Positions 41,839 through 50,859 of a DNA stretch of 64,000 nucleotides are shown piece after piece. Location: NCBI GenBank assembly GCA_021802825.1, contig JAJZRG010000001.1, positions 177,614 to 241,613 on the forward strand. The letters are read 5' to 3'. The position numbers and the translations under genes were made by a program. Below the pieces are notes generated by a model, which was given only the letters and a program-made list of their open reading frames with translations, did not search any database and had not been told where the DNA came from. The DNA comes from Chloroflexota bacterium (GTDB taxonomy: Bacteria > Chloroflexota > Limnocylindria > Limnocylindrales > CSP1-4). The first letter of the stretch is position 1; each line of letters starts with the position of its first letter.

Positions 41839-44800
41839 TCAGGCGTCCTTCTTGCCCTTCTTGCCGGGCTTGGGCTTCTGGCCCTTGTCCTTCTTGCCGG
41901 ACTTCGCATGACGCTTCGTCCGTTCGGCTTGAGGTATGGCCTGGGCGCCCACCGGCCCGCCTGGGGCGGCGTCCGCCACGCGCGTGGCCGGCCCGGCTGG
42001 GGCGGCGTCCGCTACGGGCCCGGCCGGCTCGGGTAGCGGCTCCGGCTCATCGGCGCCGGGGACGAACAGCTGATCGCGCAGCCGATCGACCCGGAAGTCG
42101 GACAGCGTCGAGGCGCGGGCGATCTGCGCCAGGACGGCGTCGGGGTCGATTGGCTCCTCGCCGGTCCCGTCCGCCAAGGGCGCCCAGACGAGCGCCTCCA
42201 GCCGAGACGCCCAGGCCAGCAGTTCCTCGAGCGACTCGCCGTGGAACCAGGCCACGCCCTCCCAGTCGTTGACGCGCAGGAACGGCCGGGCGACCGAGTG
42301 CGAGAGCCAGCGGTCCACCAGGCGCAGCGGCACGGCGTCGGCGGCGCCGCGGACCATCGACGGCAGCGGCAGGTCCACCAGCAGCCGGACACGCTCCGCG
42401 GCCCACCAGGCGGCGCCCTCGTCGAGCCCGCGATGGCGCAGCCCCTCGGCGACGATCGGCGCGAGGCGCAACTCCTCGTACCAGGCCCGCGCGGTCGGCC
42501 CGACCATCGCTCCCGGCGGCAGCGAGCCCAGCGGGGCCAGCAGCGTCCAGACCCGGAGCGCCGCGGCCTGCGAGGTATCCTCGATCCCCGCTGCCACGGT
42601 GTCGGCGACTGGCCACAGGCCCACGATCCGATCGACCACGGCTTCGCGGTCGCCGACGGTCCCCGTCGCCTCAGAGACGGCATCCACCACGCGCGCCACG
42701 GTCTCGCGTGACGGCGACTCGATGGCCGCCCGGAGCGCGTCGTGGACCGGCGCCAGCTGGAGCTCGCGCAGCGCAGTCTCGAGCGACGGCACGCCCCGCC
42801 CAGCCAACCGTTCGGCCAGACGGCGCCACACGCCCGAGGTGTCGTGGACCTCACGCATCTCCCAGAACGCGCGGGTCTCGTACGCCTGCAGCTGCACGTG
42901 GAGCCCGCGCTCGCGGACCTCGCCCGCCGAGCGCAGGTACTCGAGCCCCGAGTGCAGCTCGCGGTAGGCGAGCCATCGGCCTTCGGCGTCCCCCTCGGCC
43001 AGGCCCAGCCCCTCGGCCAGCGTCCGCTGGACCAGCCGCTTGGTGCCGTCGGCGTCCTTGACCGCGTAGGCGGCCGAGCTGCGGATCCAGCCGGAGGTGT
43101 CGCCGAAGCGGTTGTGGTACACGACGAGCGAGCGCGTCGGCCCCGAACCGTTCGAGAACGCGAACACGTTCTCGTCAACCCCGCCGAAGTCATGCTCGAC
43201 GTCGTAGAGCAGGAAGTCCCGGGCCTCGGCGAAGTCGCCCCGACGGTGCAGCAGCGGCACGATCTCGCGCTCGTGGCGGGCCACCAGCGCCTCATCCACC
43301 GGCTCGCTCCAGGCGGCCCGCCGGAACTCCATGCCGTACTTCTCGGCGAAGCCCTCGAACTGGCCGTGGCCCAGCATCGGCAGGCCCGGCAGCGTGGCGA
43401 GCAGCGTCGCGATGCCGAAGTACTTGTCGCCCTTGCCGAACTGCTCGACCGCGGTTTTCTCGTCGGGGTTGTTCATGAAGTTGACATAGCGCTTGAGGAT
43501 CTCGGGGTCGAACTCGAGGGTCTCCTTGAGCACCCGCCGGTAGCCCGCGTTGTCCTCGTCGCGGAGCATGTGCATGAACGCGCTGTTGTAGACGCGGTGC
43601 ATGCCCAGCGTCCGGACGAAGTAGCCCTCGAGGAGCCAGAAGGCCTCCGCCAGGAGCAGCGTGTCGGGGACCTCCGCCGCGACGCGGTCGACGACCTCGC
43701 GCCAGAACTCGCCGGGCATCGCGGCGTCGAACTCCTCGGCCGTCATCGTCCCGAACTCGGCGCGCGAGGGAATGGCGCCGCCGCCCTCGCCGGGCGCCGG
43801 GAACCACAGGCGCCGGACGTGCTTGCGGGCGAGGACCATCGCGGCGTCAAAGCGGATCACGGGGAACCGCCGCGCGACCGCGAGGATCGCCTGGACCACC
43901 TGCTCGCGGACGACCGCCTGGCTGAAGTCCAGCTGCGCCGTGTCGTTCCAGGGGAAGCTCGTGCCGTCGTTGCCGTGGTAGATGTAGCGCCGCTCGCCGG
44001 TCCAGAGGCTACGCCACTCGAAGGTGACCGCGGCGTCCGAGTTGTCCCAGTAATGGTCCTCGATCCGGACCTCCACATCGGCCCGGTCGGCGAGGTTCTG
44101 GCCGTTGTAGGTGTAGGCGGGGTAGGGCGGCTCGGGGATCGAGAGGAACCACTCGGGGTGCTCGGCCACCCAGTGAGAGTCGATGCCCATGTGGTTGGGC
44201 ACCATGTCCGAGGCGAGGCGGATCCCGCGCTGCCAGGCCTTGTGCCGGAGCGTCTCCCAGGCGGGCTCGCCGCCCAGATCGTCGGCGATCCGGTAGTCGT
44301 CGAGCGAGTAGGCCGACGCCGCCGCGTCGGGATTGCCGCGCCACGCCTTGATGCGCTGGCTGGCTCGGCTGCGCTGCCACAGGCCGATCAGCCAGAGGCC
44401 CGTGATGCCCCATCGGGCGAGCTTGTCGAGCTCCTCGTCGGGGATGGCGTCGAGGGTGCGGATGTCGCGCTGGTAGGCCCGCGACAGCTGGTCCAGCCAG
44501 ACGTGCGTGCTCTTGGCGACGAGCACGAGGCGCGGCATCCAGGCCGAGTCGCTCGAGAAGCGCTCGGGCTCCGCGTCCAGGGCGGAGAGGTCTGCGACAT
44601 CGGGCCGCCCGCCGGCGTCGCCCGCCCCACCCCCGCCGAAGCGCAGGTGCAGGCCCCGCTCCTCCTCGGCGATCACGTCGAGTGTGAGCAGCATCCGGTC
44701 GAGCAGCGCGCTCAGCTTGTCGCCGAGCAGCGCCGTCCACGTATCCCGGACGTAGCGCAGCTGGCCGGCGAGCGAGGTGGGATGGGCCCGCGCGGGCGCC

Positions 44801-45390
44801 CGCAGGAGCTCGACGAGCGTCTCGCCGTTGGGGCCCATTGGCCGTCGTCCGGCGTGGTACGCCTCCAGCGCCCGCATCGACGCGTCGCGCTCCTCGCGGG
44901 GGAGCGGGGAGTCGTCAACGAGCGGCCAGAGGGGACGCGCGGCGGGGTTCTCGTTGGCGATCCGGACCAGCAGGAGCTCCTCGAGGCGGGTCGGCTCGGT
45001 CGCGTCCGCGACATCGGGGAACTCGCCGGCCACGGCGTCAAGCAGCTCGGCGAAGTCCTCGTCCCCTAGGGCCTCGCCCACCGCGGACGTCGAGGCGGGC
45101 ATGCCGGCCAGCGGGTCGAGCTCGCCCGCGCGCTCGACGAGCAGGTGGAAGATTTCGTGGAGGAGCTCGAGCGCGGCCAGCTCCCCTGCCTGCGCTGACG
45201 GCGCGCCCGGCGGGAGCGTTGCGTTGAGGGCGGCGACCACGCGGCGGGCGGCGGGAAGGTTCGCCGCCAGTCTGCCGCGCGCTGTCGCGGCGGTGGCGTC
45301 CGGGCTGGCGCTCCCGGGGCCCGTCCCGTTCACGGGGGCGTCAACGCGAAACCGATGTCGGGCGGTCCGTGAGAGGGGCAGCGCACGCAT
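41839..45390 (-). CDS. large GH13 alpha-amylase-family enzyme with basic tail
   Basis: An 1183-residue protein. About 330 N-terminal residues are helical and not recognised. The GH13 barrel then begins near WGITGLWLIGLWQRS, with DMVPNHMGID. The nucleophile is Asp515 (VIRFDAAMVL), the acid/base Glu582 (LLLAEAFWLLEG) and the third Asp is Asp643 in FMNNPDEKT, where the usual preceding His is Pro. About 350 residues of helical and beta sequence follow, then Pro/Ala repeats and a 25-residue Lys/Gly tail. No signal peptide is present, so it probably acts on cytoplasmic alpha-glucan or maltooligosaccharides. Exact specificity is open. It lies in the glycogen cluster, before (minus strand) a terminator-like hairpin. 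Confidence 0.82.
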   Translation of the reverse strand: MRALPLSRTARHRFRVDAPVNGTGPGSASPDATAATARGRLAANLPAARRVVAALNATLPPGAPSAQAGELAALELLHEIFHLLVERAGELDPLAGMPASTSAVGEALGDEDFAELLDAVAGEFPDVADATEPTRLEELLLVRIANENPAARPLWPLVDDSPLPREERDASMRALEAYHAGRRPMGPNGETLVELLRAPARAHPTSLAGQLRYVRDTWTALLGDKLSALLDRMLLTLDVIAEEERGLHLRFGGGGAGDAGGRPDVADLSALDAEPERFSSDSAWMPRLVLVAKSTHVWLDQLSRAYQRDIRTLDAIPDEELDKLARWGITGLWLIGLWQRSRASQRIKAWRGNPDAAASAYSLDDYRIADDLGGEPAWETLRHKAWQRGIRLASDMVPNHMGIDSHWVAEHPEWFLSIPEPPYPAYTYNGQNLADRADVEVRIEDHYWDNSDAAVTFEWRSLWTGERRYIYHGNDGTSFPWNDTAQLDFSQAVVREQVVQAILAVARRFPVIRFDAAMVLARKHVRRLWFPAPGEGGGAIPSRAEFGTMTAEEFDAAMPGEFWREVVDRVAAEVPDTLLLAEAFWLLEGYFVRTLGMHRVYNSAFMHMLRDEDNAGYRRVLKETLEFDPEILKRYVNFMNNPDEKTAVEQFGKGDKYFGIATLLATLPGLPMLGHGQFEGFAEKYGMEFRRAAWSEPVDEALVARHEREIVPLLHRRGDFAEARDFLLYDVEHDFGGVDENVFAFSNGSGPTRSLVVYHNRFGDTSGWIRSSAAYAVKDADGTKRLVQRTLAEGLGLAEGDAEGRWLAYRELHSGLEYLRSAGEVRERGLHVQLQAYETRAFWEMREVHDTSGVWRRLAERLAGRGVPSLETALRELQLAPVHDALRAAIESPSRETVARVVDAVSEATGTVGDREAVVDRIVGLWPVADTVAAGIEDTSQAAALRVWTLLAPLGSLPPGAMVGPTARAWYEELRLAPIVAEGLRHRGLDEGAAWWAAERVRLLVDLPLPSMVRGAADAVPLRLVDRWLSHSVARPFLRVNDWEGVAWFHGESLEELLAWASRLEALVWAPLADGTGEEPIDPDAVLAQIARASTLSDFRVDRLRDQLFVPGADEPEPLPEPAGPVADAAPAGPATRVADAAPGGPVGAQAIPQAERTKRHAKSGKKDKGQKPKPGKKGKKDA

Positions 45391-45475
45391 TGGCGAAGTG
45401 TCGCACCTCGGGCAGCGGCGCGGCGGTCGCGGCTCATGCGAAGGTTGCGCCAGCGGACGTCGCCTGCTGCCGGCC

Positions 45476-46582
45476 TCAGCCCTCGGGGGCGGCAGCTGTC
45501 GATCTGCCCTCGACGGCCACGCGCTCGATCGCCCGGCGCAGCAGCTCGAACGCCGCCGGGTCGAACTCGTAGGTCCACTCGCGGAGGCGCTCAGGCCGCT
45601 CGAACCGCGCCTCGAGCCCGAGCGCCATCGCCTCGCGCGAGAGCAGGACGAGGTCCGCCTCGCGGTCCACTAGATCCAGCTCGGCCTCGGTGTGGGCGAC
45701 CGCCGAGATGATCCGCACGTCGCTCGAGCCCGAGAGCTGGAGCACCTCGGCGATGTTCTCGATGCCGCGCTGCGAGCCGCACACCACGCCAACCTTGGAG
45801 CCCGCACGCAGCTGGCTGATCTCGTGGACCAGCGACATGTAGCCGGGCCCGACGAGCATGGCGACCACCGGGACCCGGCCCGCGACGTACGCCTGCGCCT
45901 CGTCGGCGTGGAACGTGGTGGTGGCGACGAGATCGTAGTGGTAGCGCGCCAGCCGATCGGGGAGGTCGTCGAGGAGGACCGGGATGACCTCGATCTGCTC
46001 CGGGAACGCCTCGGTGATCCGCTCGGCATCGACGGCGGCGTCCGCGCTCGTGCACTCCGCGAACAGGATCCGCAGGTGCGGCCCGGGCCGCTTGCGGGCC
46101 GTCGCGGCAGTGAAGGTGGCCTGGGCGACCTCGTCGGGCGTGAACCCGAGCTGAGCCGCCCGGCGAAGCGTCTCGGCCACGATGCCGGCGAGCGCGTCAG
46201 AGCCGCGGCGGACCGGTGGACGGTCCACGACCCGCGTGCCGGCGCCGTGGCGGCCCTCCACGTAACCGCCATCGGAGAGCCGGCGATACACCGCACGGAT
46301 CGTGTTGGGATTGACCCGCAGCGCCGCGCCCAGCTCGCGCACCGGCGGCAGGCGCGTCCCGGGCTGGAGCCGCCCCGACTCGATCTGGTAGGCGAGCTGC
46401 CAGAAGATCTGGGTGGAGATCGGGACGTCCGAATCGCGCTCGATGTCGAGGGCGTGCGCCGACGCCGCATCCGGCCCGACGCTGCCCGCGGAGGGTCCGG
46501 ATGCAACCGAAGCAGGGCCCGCCGGGCCCGCAACCACGGGACCTTCGGTCGCCCGGGAAGGGCCGTCTCGACTGGTTGACAT
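45476..46582 (-). CDS. GntR-family regulator with periplasmic-binding-like effector domain
   Basis: A 368-residue regulator. After ~45 disordered residues it has the GntR winged helix (VPISTQIFWQLAYQIESGRL, then LPPVRELGAALRVNPNTIRA and VYRRLSDGGYVEG). The larger domain resembles a sugar/amino-acid-binding Rossmann pair (LRILFAECTSADAAVDAERI, YDLVATTTFHADEAQAYVAG, RVPVVAMLVGPGYMSL, SKVGVVCGSQRGIENIAE), unusual for GntR proteins. The ATG at 46582 abuts two copies of a 10-bp motif, suggesting autoregulation and control of the divergent small gene. It sits between the GH13 and GH57 genes, so an alpha-glucan signal is possible. Confidence 0.82.
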   Translation of the reverse strand: MSTSRDGPSRATEGPVVAGPAGPASVASGPSAGSVGPDAASAHALDIERDSDVPISTQIFWQLAYQIESGRLQPGTRLPPVRELGAALRVNPNTIRAVYRRLSDGGYVEGRHGAGTRVVDRPPVRRGSDALAGIVAETLRRAAQLGFTPDEVAQATFTAATARKRPGPHLRILFAECTSADAAVDAERITEAFPEQIEVIPVLLDDLPDRLARYHYDLVATTTFHADEAQAYVAGRVPVVAMLVGPGYMSLVHEISQLRAGSKVGVVCGSQRGIENIAEVLQLSGSSDVRIISAVAHTEAELDLVDREADLVLLSREAMALGLEARFERPERLREWTYEFDPAAFELLRRAIERVAVEGRSTAAAPEG

Positions 46583-46625
46583 AGTTGACTAGTCCAATTA
46601 GTCTCTTACTTGGCCTAGTTGACTA
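46576..46625 (+). promoter_or_regulatory. promoter and twin operator between the GntR gene and a small gene
   Basis: Plus-strand TTGACA (46576-46581), 17-bp spacer, TAGTCT (46599-46604). The motif TAGTTGACTA occurs at 46582-46591 and 46616-46625, 34 bp apart, each itself a TAGT/ACTA palindrome. GACTA-N7-TAGTC (46587-46603) lies between them, over the -10. Likely GntR binding sites. Confidence 0.6.
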
Positions 46626-46663
46626 TACCAACGCACCCGGCCGGGCCAGAAACGAGCGCACCC

Positions 46664-46801
46664 ATGGAACTCCTCCTCGTCGCCATCCTCACGGTCTTCG
46701 TCCTCGGCGCGTTCAGCGCGCTGGCGTCCGAAGTCGGCGTGGACTCCCGAGATCTCTCGGACGACCCCCACCGCTCGAGGTACCCGGTCTCCATTTCCTA
46801 G
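46664..46801 (+). CDS. 45-residue single-helix membrane protein
   Basis: A short gene encoding one membrane helix (MELLLVAILTVFVLGAFSAL) and a polar tail with GVDSRDLSDDPHRSRYPV. The GVDSRDxxxD phrase is familiar from small proteins of high-GC bacteria but has no known function. Support for it being real: a consensus promoter 60 nt upstream, operator-like repeats shared with the GntR gene, and a perfect 12-bp hairpin 59 nt after its stop. A Shine-Dalgarno sequence is weak. It could be a small regulator of a membrane complex; that is a guess. Confidence 0.6.
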   Translation: MELLLVAILTVFVLGAFSALASEVGVDSRDLSDDPHRSRYPVSIS

Positions 46802-46860
46802 CCCCTCCAACCGCGACCGTCCCGGGCGTCGACCCTCCCCCTCCTTCCGACGCTCGTGAC

Positions 46861-46889
46861 TCTGGCCCCCGGCCCGTCCGGGGGCCAGA
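46861..46889. terminator. perfect 12-bp hairpin between convergent genes
   Basis: TCTGGCCCCCGG, 5-nt loop, CCGGGGGCCAGA. It separates the small membrane protein gene from the GH57 gene and could stop transcription from both sides; T-runs are absent. Confidence 0.65.
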
Positions 46890-46960
46890 CGCGTTAACGG
46901 GCCCGACCTCTCGGGCGCCAGACGCGCAGGGCCGGACGCGCCGGCAACGGGGCACCCGGC

Positions 46961-48388
46961 CTAGCACTGCGGCGGGGGTTGCCCAACCTCGGCCAGCGCG
47001 TGCCGGTAGATCGTCGAGCCGTCGATCCCCATGGCGGGCGAGCGCATGACCGAGAGGTCCGCCAGCAGACGCATCTCCAGGCGCGTCCCGGACAGCCCGT
47101 CCACCATCCGGACGGCGCGCGCCGCCGCCAGCAGGTTCTGCGCGGTCTCCGGCCGGGTGGGGTCGTCCCAGTACCAGCCGTCGGAGGCGAACATCGCGAG
47201 CCGCCAGCGCTGTGCCTCGAGGATCGTCGCCAGCCGCTGCCGGTCGTCGGCCGTGCTGTGGGGGCCGAGGCAGGCCGCCGCGTAGTCGTCGGCGCCGACC
47301 AGCCCCAGGATCACGTCCACATAGCCGTTCCGCGCGTGCCAGACGTCGTCGAGGCCCGGGAGCTCGGCAGCGAACGCCTCGGTGACCGCGTCGATGGCGC
47401 CGGACAGGCGGTCAAGCGCCCCCCGCAGCGGCGCCTTCCATCTGCCGTCCGGCACGTCGGGGCACTCCGCGCCCCAGCGCAGGACTCCATGGTGGCAGCT
47501 CCACGAGGTGCGCTCGCGGATCCGGATCTCGGGATGGGGGCGGTTGGCCGGCTCGGCCAGGAGCGAGGCGAGGGTGACCACGTCGAAGCCCCGGTCGGGA
47601 GACCCCGGGGCCGGATCCACCAGCGCTCGCAGGAACAGGTCCCGGAAGTGCTGGTGGTGGCCGTACAGCTCGCCGTCGGAGGCGATGACGATCGTGGGGG
47701 CCGTCCCGTCCGCGAGCGGGGCGCTCAGCCGCGGCGCGATCCGCTCGCGTGCGAACGCGTGGGCGTCGGAGGTGAGGGAGGCGTCGAAGGACACCGAGCT
47801 CGAGAGGTCGCCGTCGTAGAAGGCGACCGCGATGTGGCGCCCCTCGCCCAGGTCGACGCGATACGCCCGTCGGTCCAGGTGGGCGGTATCGGCCTGCCAG
47901 GGCGCGAGCACCGTGCCCCGGACGCCCGCCTCGGCGGCCACCCGCAGGGTCGCCAGGTCGATCGCCGTCTCCGGGAACCAGATCGCCGCCGCCGGTCGGC
48001 CGAAGCGGACCTCGAAGTCGCGCAGGCCCCAGCGGATCTCGGTCCGGCGATCATGGCGCGGGGCGAACGGGAGAATCGAGTGGTGGAACGCCTGCGCGAT
48101 CCCGGGTCCCGCGTCGCGCCCGCCGCCCCGTCGGTCGGCCTCCACGAAGCCGGCCAGGACGTCCGGCGCAGCGTCGGCGAGGTAGTGCGACAGCGTCGGC
48201 CCCAGATCCCATGAGGCATGGGCGAGCGATCCCTGCGCGGCGTTCGGCCGGTAGCACTCCGCGGTGATCCGCTCGTTCCAGTCGCGGTACGGCGCGGCGG
48301 TCGGGTCCGGGGGCAGCTCGCCCGTGAACGGGTCTACGCGCATGGGCTGGTAGAAGTGGGCGTGGACGACGAGACGGCCGCGGGTCAT
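46961..48388 (-). CDS. GH57 family glycoside hydrolase (DUF3536-type)
   Basis: A 475-residue cytoplasmic enzyme of the GH57 alpha-glucan family. It begins RLVVHAHFYQPMRVDPFTGE, the conserved HxHxxQP start. Next come RDWNERITAECYRPN, IWFPETAIDLATLRVAAEAG with the likely nucleophile Glu, and VIASDGELYGHHQHFRDLFL with the likely acid/base Asp. A C-terminal DUF3536-like region has SWSCHHGVLRWGAECPD and MFASDGWYWDDPTRPET. The activity of this subgroup is not settled. A TACCGT box 8 nt upstream supports the ATG at 48388. It is third in a minus-strand series after glycogen phosphorylase and another GH57 gene. Confidence 0.85.
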   Translation of the reverse strand: MTRGRLVVHAHFYQPMRVDPFTGELPPDPTAAPYRDWNERITAECYRPNAAQGSLAHASWDLGPTLSHYLADAAPDVLAGFVEADRRGGGRDAGPGIAQAFHHSILPFAPRHDRRTEIRWGLRDFEVRFGRPAAAIWFPETAIDLATLRVAAEAGVRGTVLAPWQADTAHLDRRAYRVDLGEGRHIAVAFYDGDLSSSVSFDASLTSDAHAFARERIAPRLSAPLADGTAPTIVIASDGELYGHHQHFRDLFLRALVDPAPGSPDRGFDVVTLASLLAEPANRPHPEIRIRERTSWSCHHGVLRWGAECPDVPDGRWKAPLRGALDRLSGAIDAVTEAFAAELPGLDDVWHARNGYVDVILGLVGADDYAAACLGPHSTADDRQRLATILEAQRWRLAMFASDGWYWDDPTRPETAQNLLAAARAVRMVDGLSGTRLEMRLLADLSVMRSPAMGIDGSTIYRHALAEVGQPPPQC

Positions 48389-48396
48389 GACCGCAC

Positions 48397-48402
48397 ACGG
48401 TA
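48397..48402 (-). promoter_or_regulatory. -10 box of the DUF3536-type GH57 gene
   Basis: TACCGT on the minus strand, 8 nt before the ATG at 48388; leaderless arrangement. Confidence 0.4.
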
Positions 48403-48588
48403 CCGCGCCCGGCGGTCCGGCTGTGACTTGTCTCGGGCACACGACCCGCGCCCATGGTCGCCACGCACGCTGGGGCGTGCCGCTCGCTCGCTGGGCGAGC
48501 GGCGCCACCCCGGGCACCCACCCTCGGGCAGCGGTGCGCCCAGGCCTCCGTCCAGTCTCAGCTCCAGGCAGGGAGCAGGCTTCGCGCG

Positions 48589-50826
48589 TCAGCCGCGGGC
48601 CGCGCGCTCCTCGGCGTCGCGGTCTCGGGCCACGGCGACCGACTGGCGGACGGCGAAGCGCGACACGGACCCGGGCTCGAGCCGGACCTGCCACGAGAGC
48701 AGCAAGGCTGAGCCCTGGTACACGCGCTCGAAGCCAGACTCGGAGTTGGACACGGTCTCGATGGGGCTCCACCAGGCGTCGGCTGCGGGCTCGGCGTGGG
48801 CGGTGACGGCGACGCCCACCCAGTCGTTGCCGTAGCCGATCTCGCCCACGCCCGTCGCTCTTCCGCTCGCATCGTGGGCGGTGCGCACCCCGCCGACGTC
48901 GTACCACGCCGAGGGGTTGCCGCCGCCGCCCAGCAGGTGGACCCCGAGCTCCAGCCCCAGCCGCGCCTCAACCGGCTCACTGCCGCGGTGTTGCACCTCG
49001 AGCTCGACGACCAGCTCCGGGTCCAGGCGCCCGCCCAACAGGCGGATCGTCTTGGACAGCCCCACGGACTGGCCCAGCACGTTGCCCTCCCGGGACAGCG
49101 AGGTCTGGCCCGGCGCGAGATGGTCCACCGTGAACTCGCCGTCGCGGAAGTCAGCGATCTCGCGCTCGCCCGCGGTTGCGTACTGCTCCGGCGTGGCCGC
49201 CGGGTCGAGGAACCGGACGAGCGCCGTGCGCCGCTCGTGGTCGTCGTAGTGGATCAGGGCGGAGAGCCCCGCCTCCTTGGCCAGCACGATGTCGTGGATC
49301 GAGGCCGGTGCACTGCCCGTGTCGACCGGCGCGCTGGCGGCCCCGCCTGCCGCGTGGTCGCCCGCGCGGCCCGCGCCCTCGGCCAGCGCTAGGACTCCCG
49401 CAGCTGCCGCGGCCTCGGCGGCCGCCTTCGCGTCGTGCGCGCGGAGCGTCTCATGGTAGGCCTCGGGCCGGCGGCGCAGCACCGCGGCGAGTGCGTGCCG
49501 GGCCGCCCGCACGTCCCAGGCGCTGATCCCGCCGCCCTCCGTGGGCTTGACCGCGACCACCTGGCCGGGCTCCGCGAGGAGAACCTCGGCCCGGCCGTCC
49601 ATGTCGAGGTCCGCCAGCATCGCGTCGCGCGACCGCCCCAGCGACGCGTCAGCGGCGTCCTCAGCCGCGATCAGGTGCTCGAGCGTGGCAAGGCGCATGT
49701 GCGAGATGTAGATGCCGCCGAACAGGCCGTGCCAGTAGCAGTCGTTCGACTGGCCGCGGTGCAGGTGGTCCTGGGCCGCCATCTTGTCGGGCCCAGCGGG
49801 CATGGCGCCCACCTTTGCCGACGTGCGGAGCATCTGCTTGTGGAGGTCGTTGATCTCGCGGTACTTCACCTGGAAGTTGCGCCAGAAGCCGCCCCGCAGC
49901 CAGCGGGCGTCGGGCTTGTGCTGCTCGATCGCGTCGTGGAGCAGCCGGTGGAACACGGTGATCTCGTCGGCCGGCAGCGCCCACTCGCCCATCTCCGTGT
50001 ACGACGAGGTGGGGACGTAGACGCGACCGATCGGCGGTTCGCGGTCGAGCCACTGCGACGGGGTTACGGTCGTGAGCCATGACGCGTTCGCCTCGAGTGC
50101 CTCGAAGAAGCGGTCCACCCATCGGCTCTCGCCCCAGCAGTGGGCGTACGTCGTGGGCCACGCGCCGAACTTCTCGCCGTCATCGCCCATCATGCCCACG
50201 CGGTCGCCCGCCTCGGTGGCGTGATCGCGGAGGTACTCGATGACCGACTCCACGGTTCCGAAGGGGATCCGGTACCGCAGCCCCTGCTCCGTGCCGAACA
50301 CCGTCAGCAGCTGACCCTGGTCCTCGGTGGTGTAGGCGCCCCACAGGTTCGCCTCTGGAATGGCGGCGGCGCGGAAGTGCTGGTCGTCGAGGACGGTCCA
50401 CTGGTATCCGGCGGCCACGAGCGAGGTGGGCATGTCCGGCTCCCAGACGCGCTCGGCGAGCCAAGCGCCCCTAGGACGGCGACCGGCGATCCACTCGATC
50501 GTCGCGGCCATGCGCCTCAGCTGGTCGATCCGGTCGTGCTCGGGCAGGGTGGCGAGGATCGGCTCGTACAGGCCGCCGCCCAGCAGCTCCACCTGGTCAC
50601 GCGCGACGAGCGCGCCCAGCCGATCGAGGAACTCCGGCCGCTCCGCAGCCAGCCACTCGAGCAGGGGGCCGGTGTAGTGGAGCGACAGGCGCACACCAGG
50701 GTGGCGCTCAAGGGCCTCGAGCATCGGCAGGTACGCCTGGTCGTAGACCTCGGCGAACACCCAGCCGAAGTTGCCCACCGGCTGGTGATTGTGGATCGCC
50801 AGCGCGAGCGAGATCCGCGGGGCCAC
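48589..50826 (-). CDS. GH57 alpha-amylase/4-alpha-glucanotransferase
   Basis: A 745-residue enzyme with the domain order of GH57 4-alpha-glucanotransferases: catalytic barrel, DUF1925-like middle, DUF1926-like C-terminal beta part. It starts ISLALAIHNHQPVGNFGWVF. The nucleophile is Glu125 in GAWLAERVWEPDMP, the acid/base is in the MGDDGEKFG motif (Asp215/216), and RWLRGGFWRNFQVKYREIN and QSNDCYWHGLFGGIYI follow. A ~60-residue Ala-rich insertion splits the middle part. The GTG start has GGAGG 5 nt upstream. It begins 33 nt after glycogen phosphorylase, so both probably degrade or remodel glycogen in the cytoplasm together. Confidence 0.88.
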   Translation of the reverse strand: MAPRISLALAIHNHQPVGNFGWVFAEVYDQAYLPMLEALERHPGVRLSLHYTGPLLEWLAAERPEFLDRLGALVARDQVELLGGGLYEPILATLPEHDRIDQLRRMAATIEWIAGRRPRGAWLAERVWEPDMPTSLVAAGYQWTVLDDQHFRAAAIPEANLWGAYTTEDQGQLLTVFGTEQGLRYRIPFGTVESVIEYLRDHATEAGDRVGMMGDDGEKFGAWPTTYAHCWGESRWVDRFFEALEANASWLTTVTPSQWLDREPPIGRVYVPTSSYTEMGEWALPADEITVFHRLLHDAIEQHKPDARWLRGGFWRNFQVKYREINDLHKQMLRTSAKVGAMPAGPDKMAAQDHLHRGQSNDCYWHGLFGGIYISHMRLATLEHLIAAEDAADASLGRSRDAMLADLDMDGRAEVLLAEPGQVVAVKPTEGGGISAWDVRAARHALAAVLRRRPEAYHETLRAHDAKAAAEAAAAAGVLALAEGAGRAGDHAAGGAASAPVDTGSAPASIHDIVLAKEAGLSALIHYDDHERRTALVRFLDPAATPEQYATAGEREIADFRDGEFTVDHLAPGQTSLSREGNVLGQSVGLSKTIRLLGGRLDPELVVELEVQHRGSEPVEARLGLELGVHLLGGGGNPSAWYDVGGVRTAHDASGRATGVGEIGYGNDWVGVAVTAHAEPAADAWWSPIETVSNSESGFERVYQGSALLLSWQVRLEPGSVSRFAVRQSVAVARDRDAEERAARG

Positions 50827-50859
50827 GTTGTCCTCCGTTGGGCCGGGGTGGTCGGCGGG

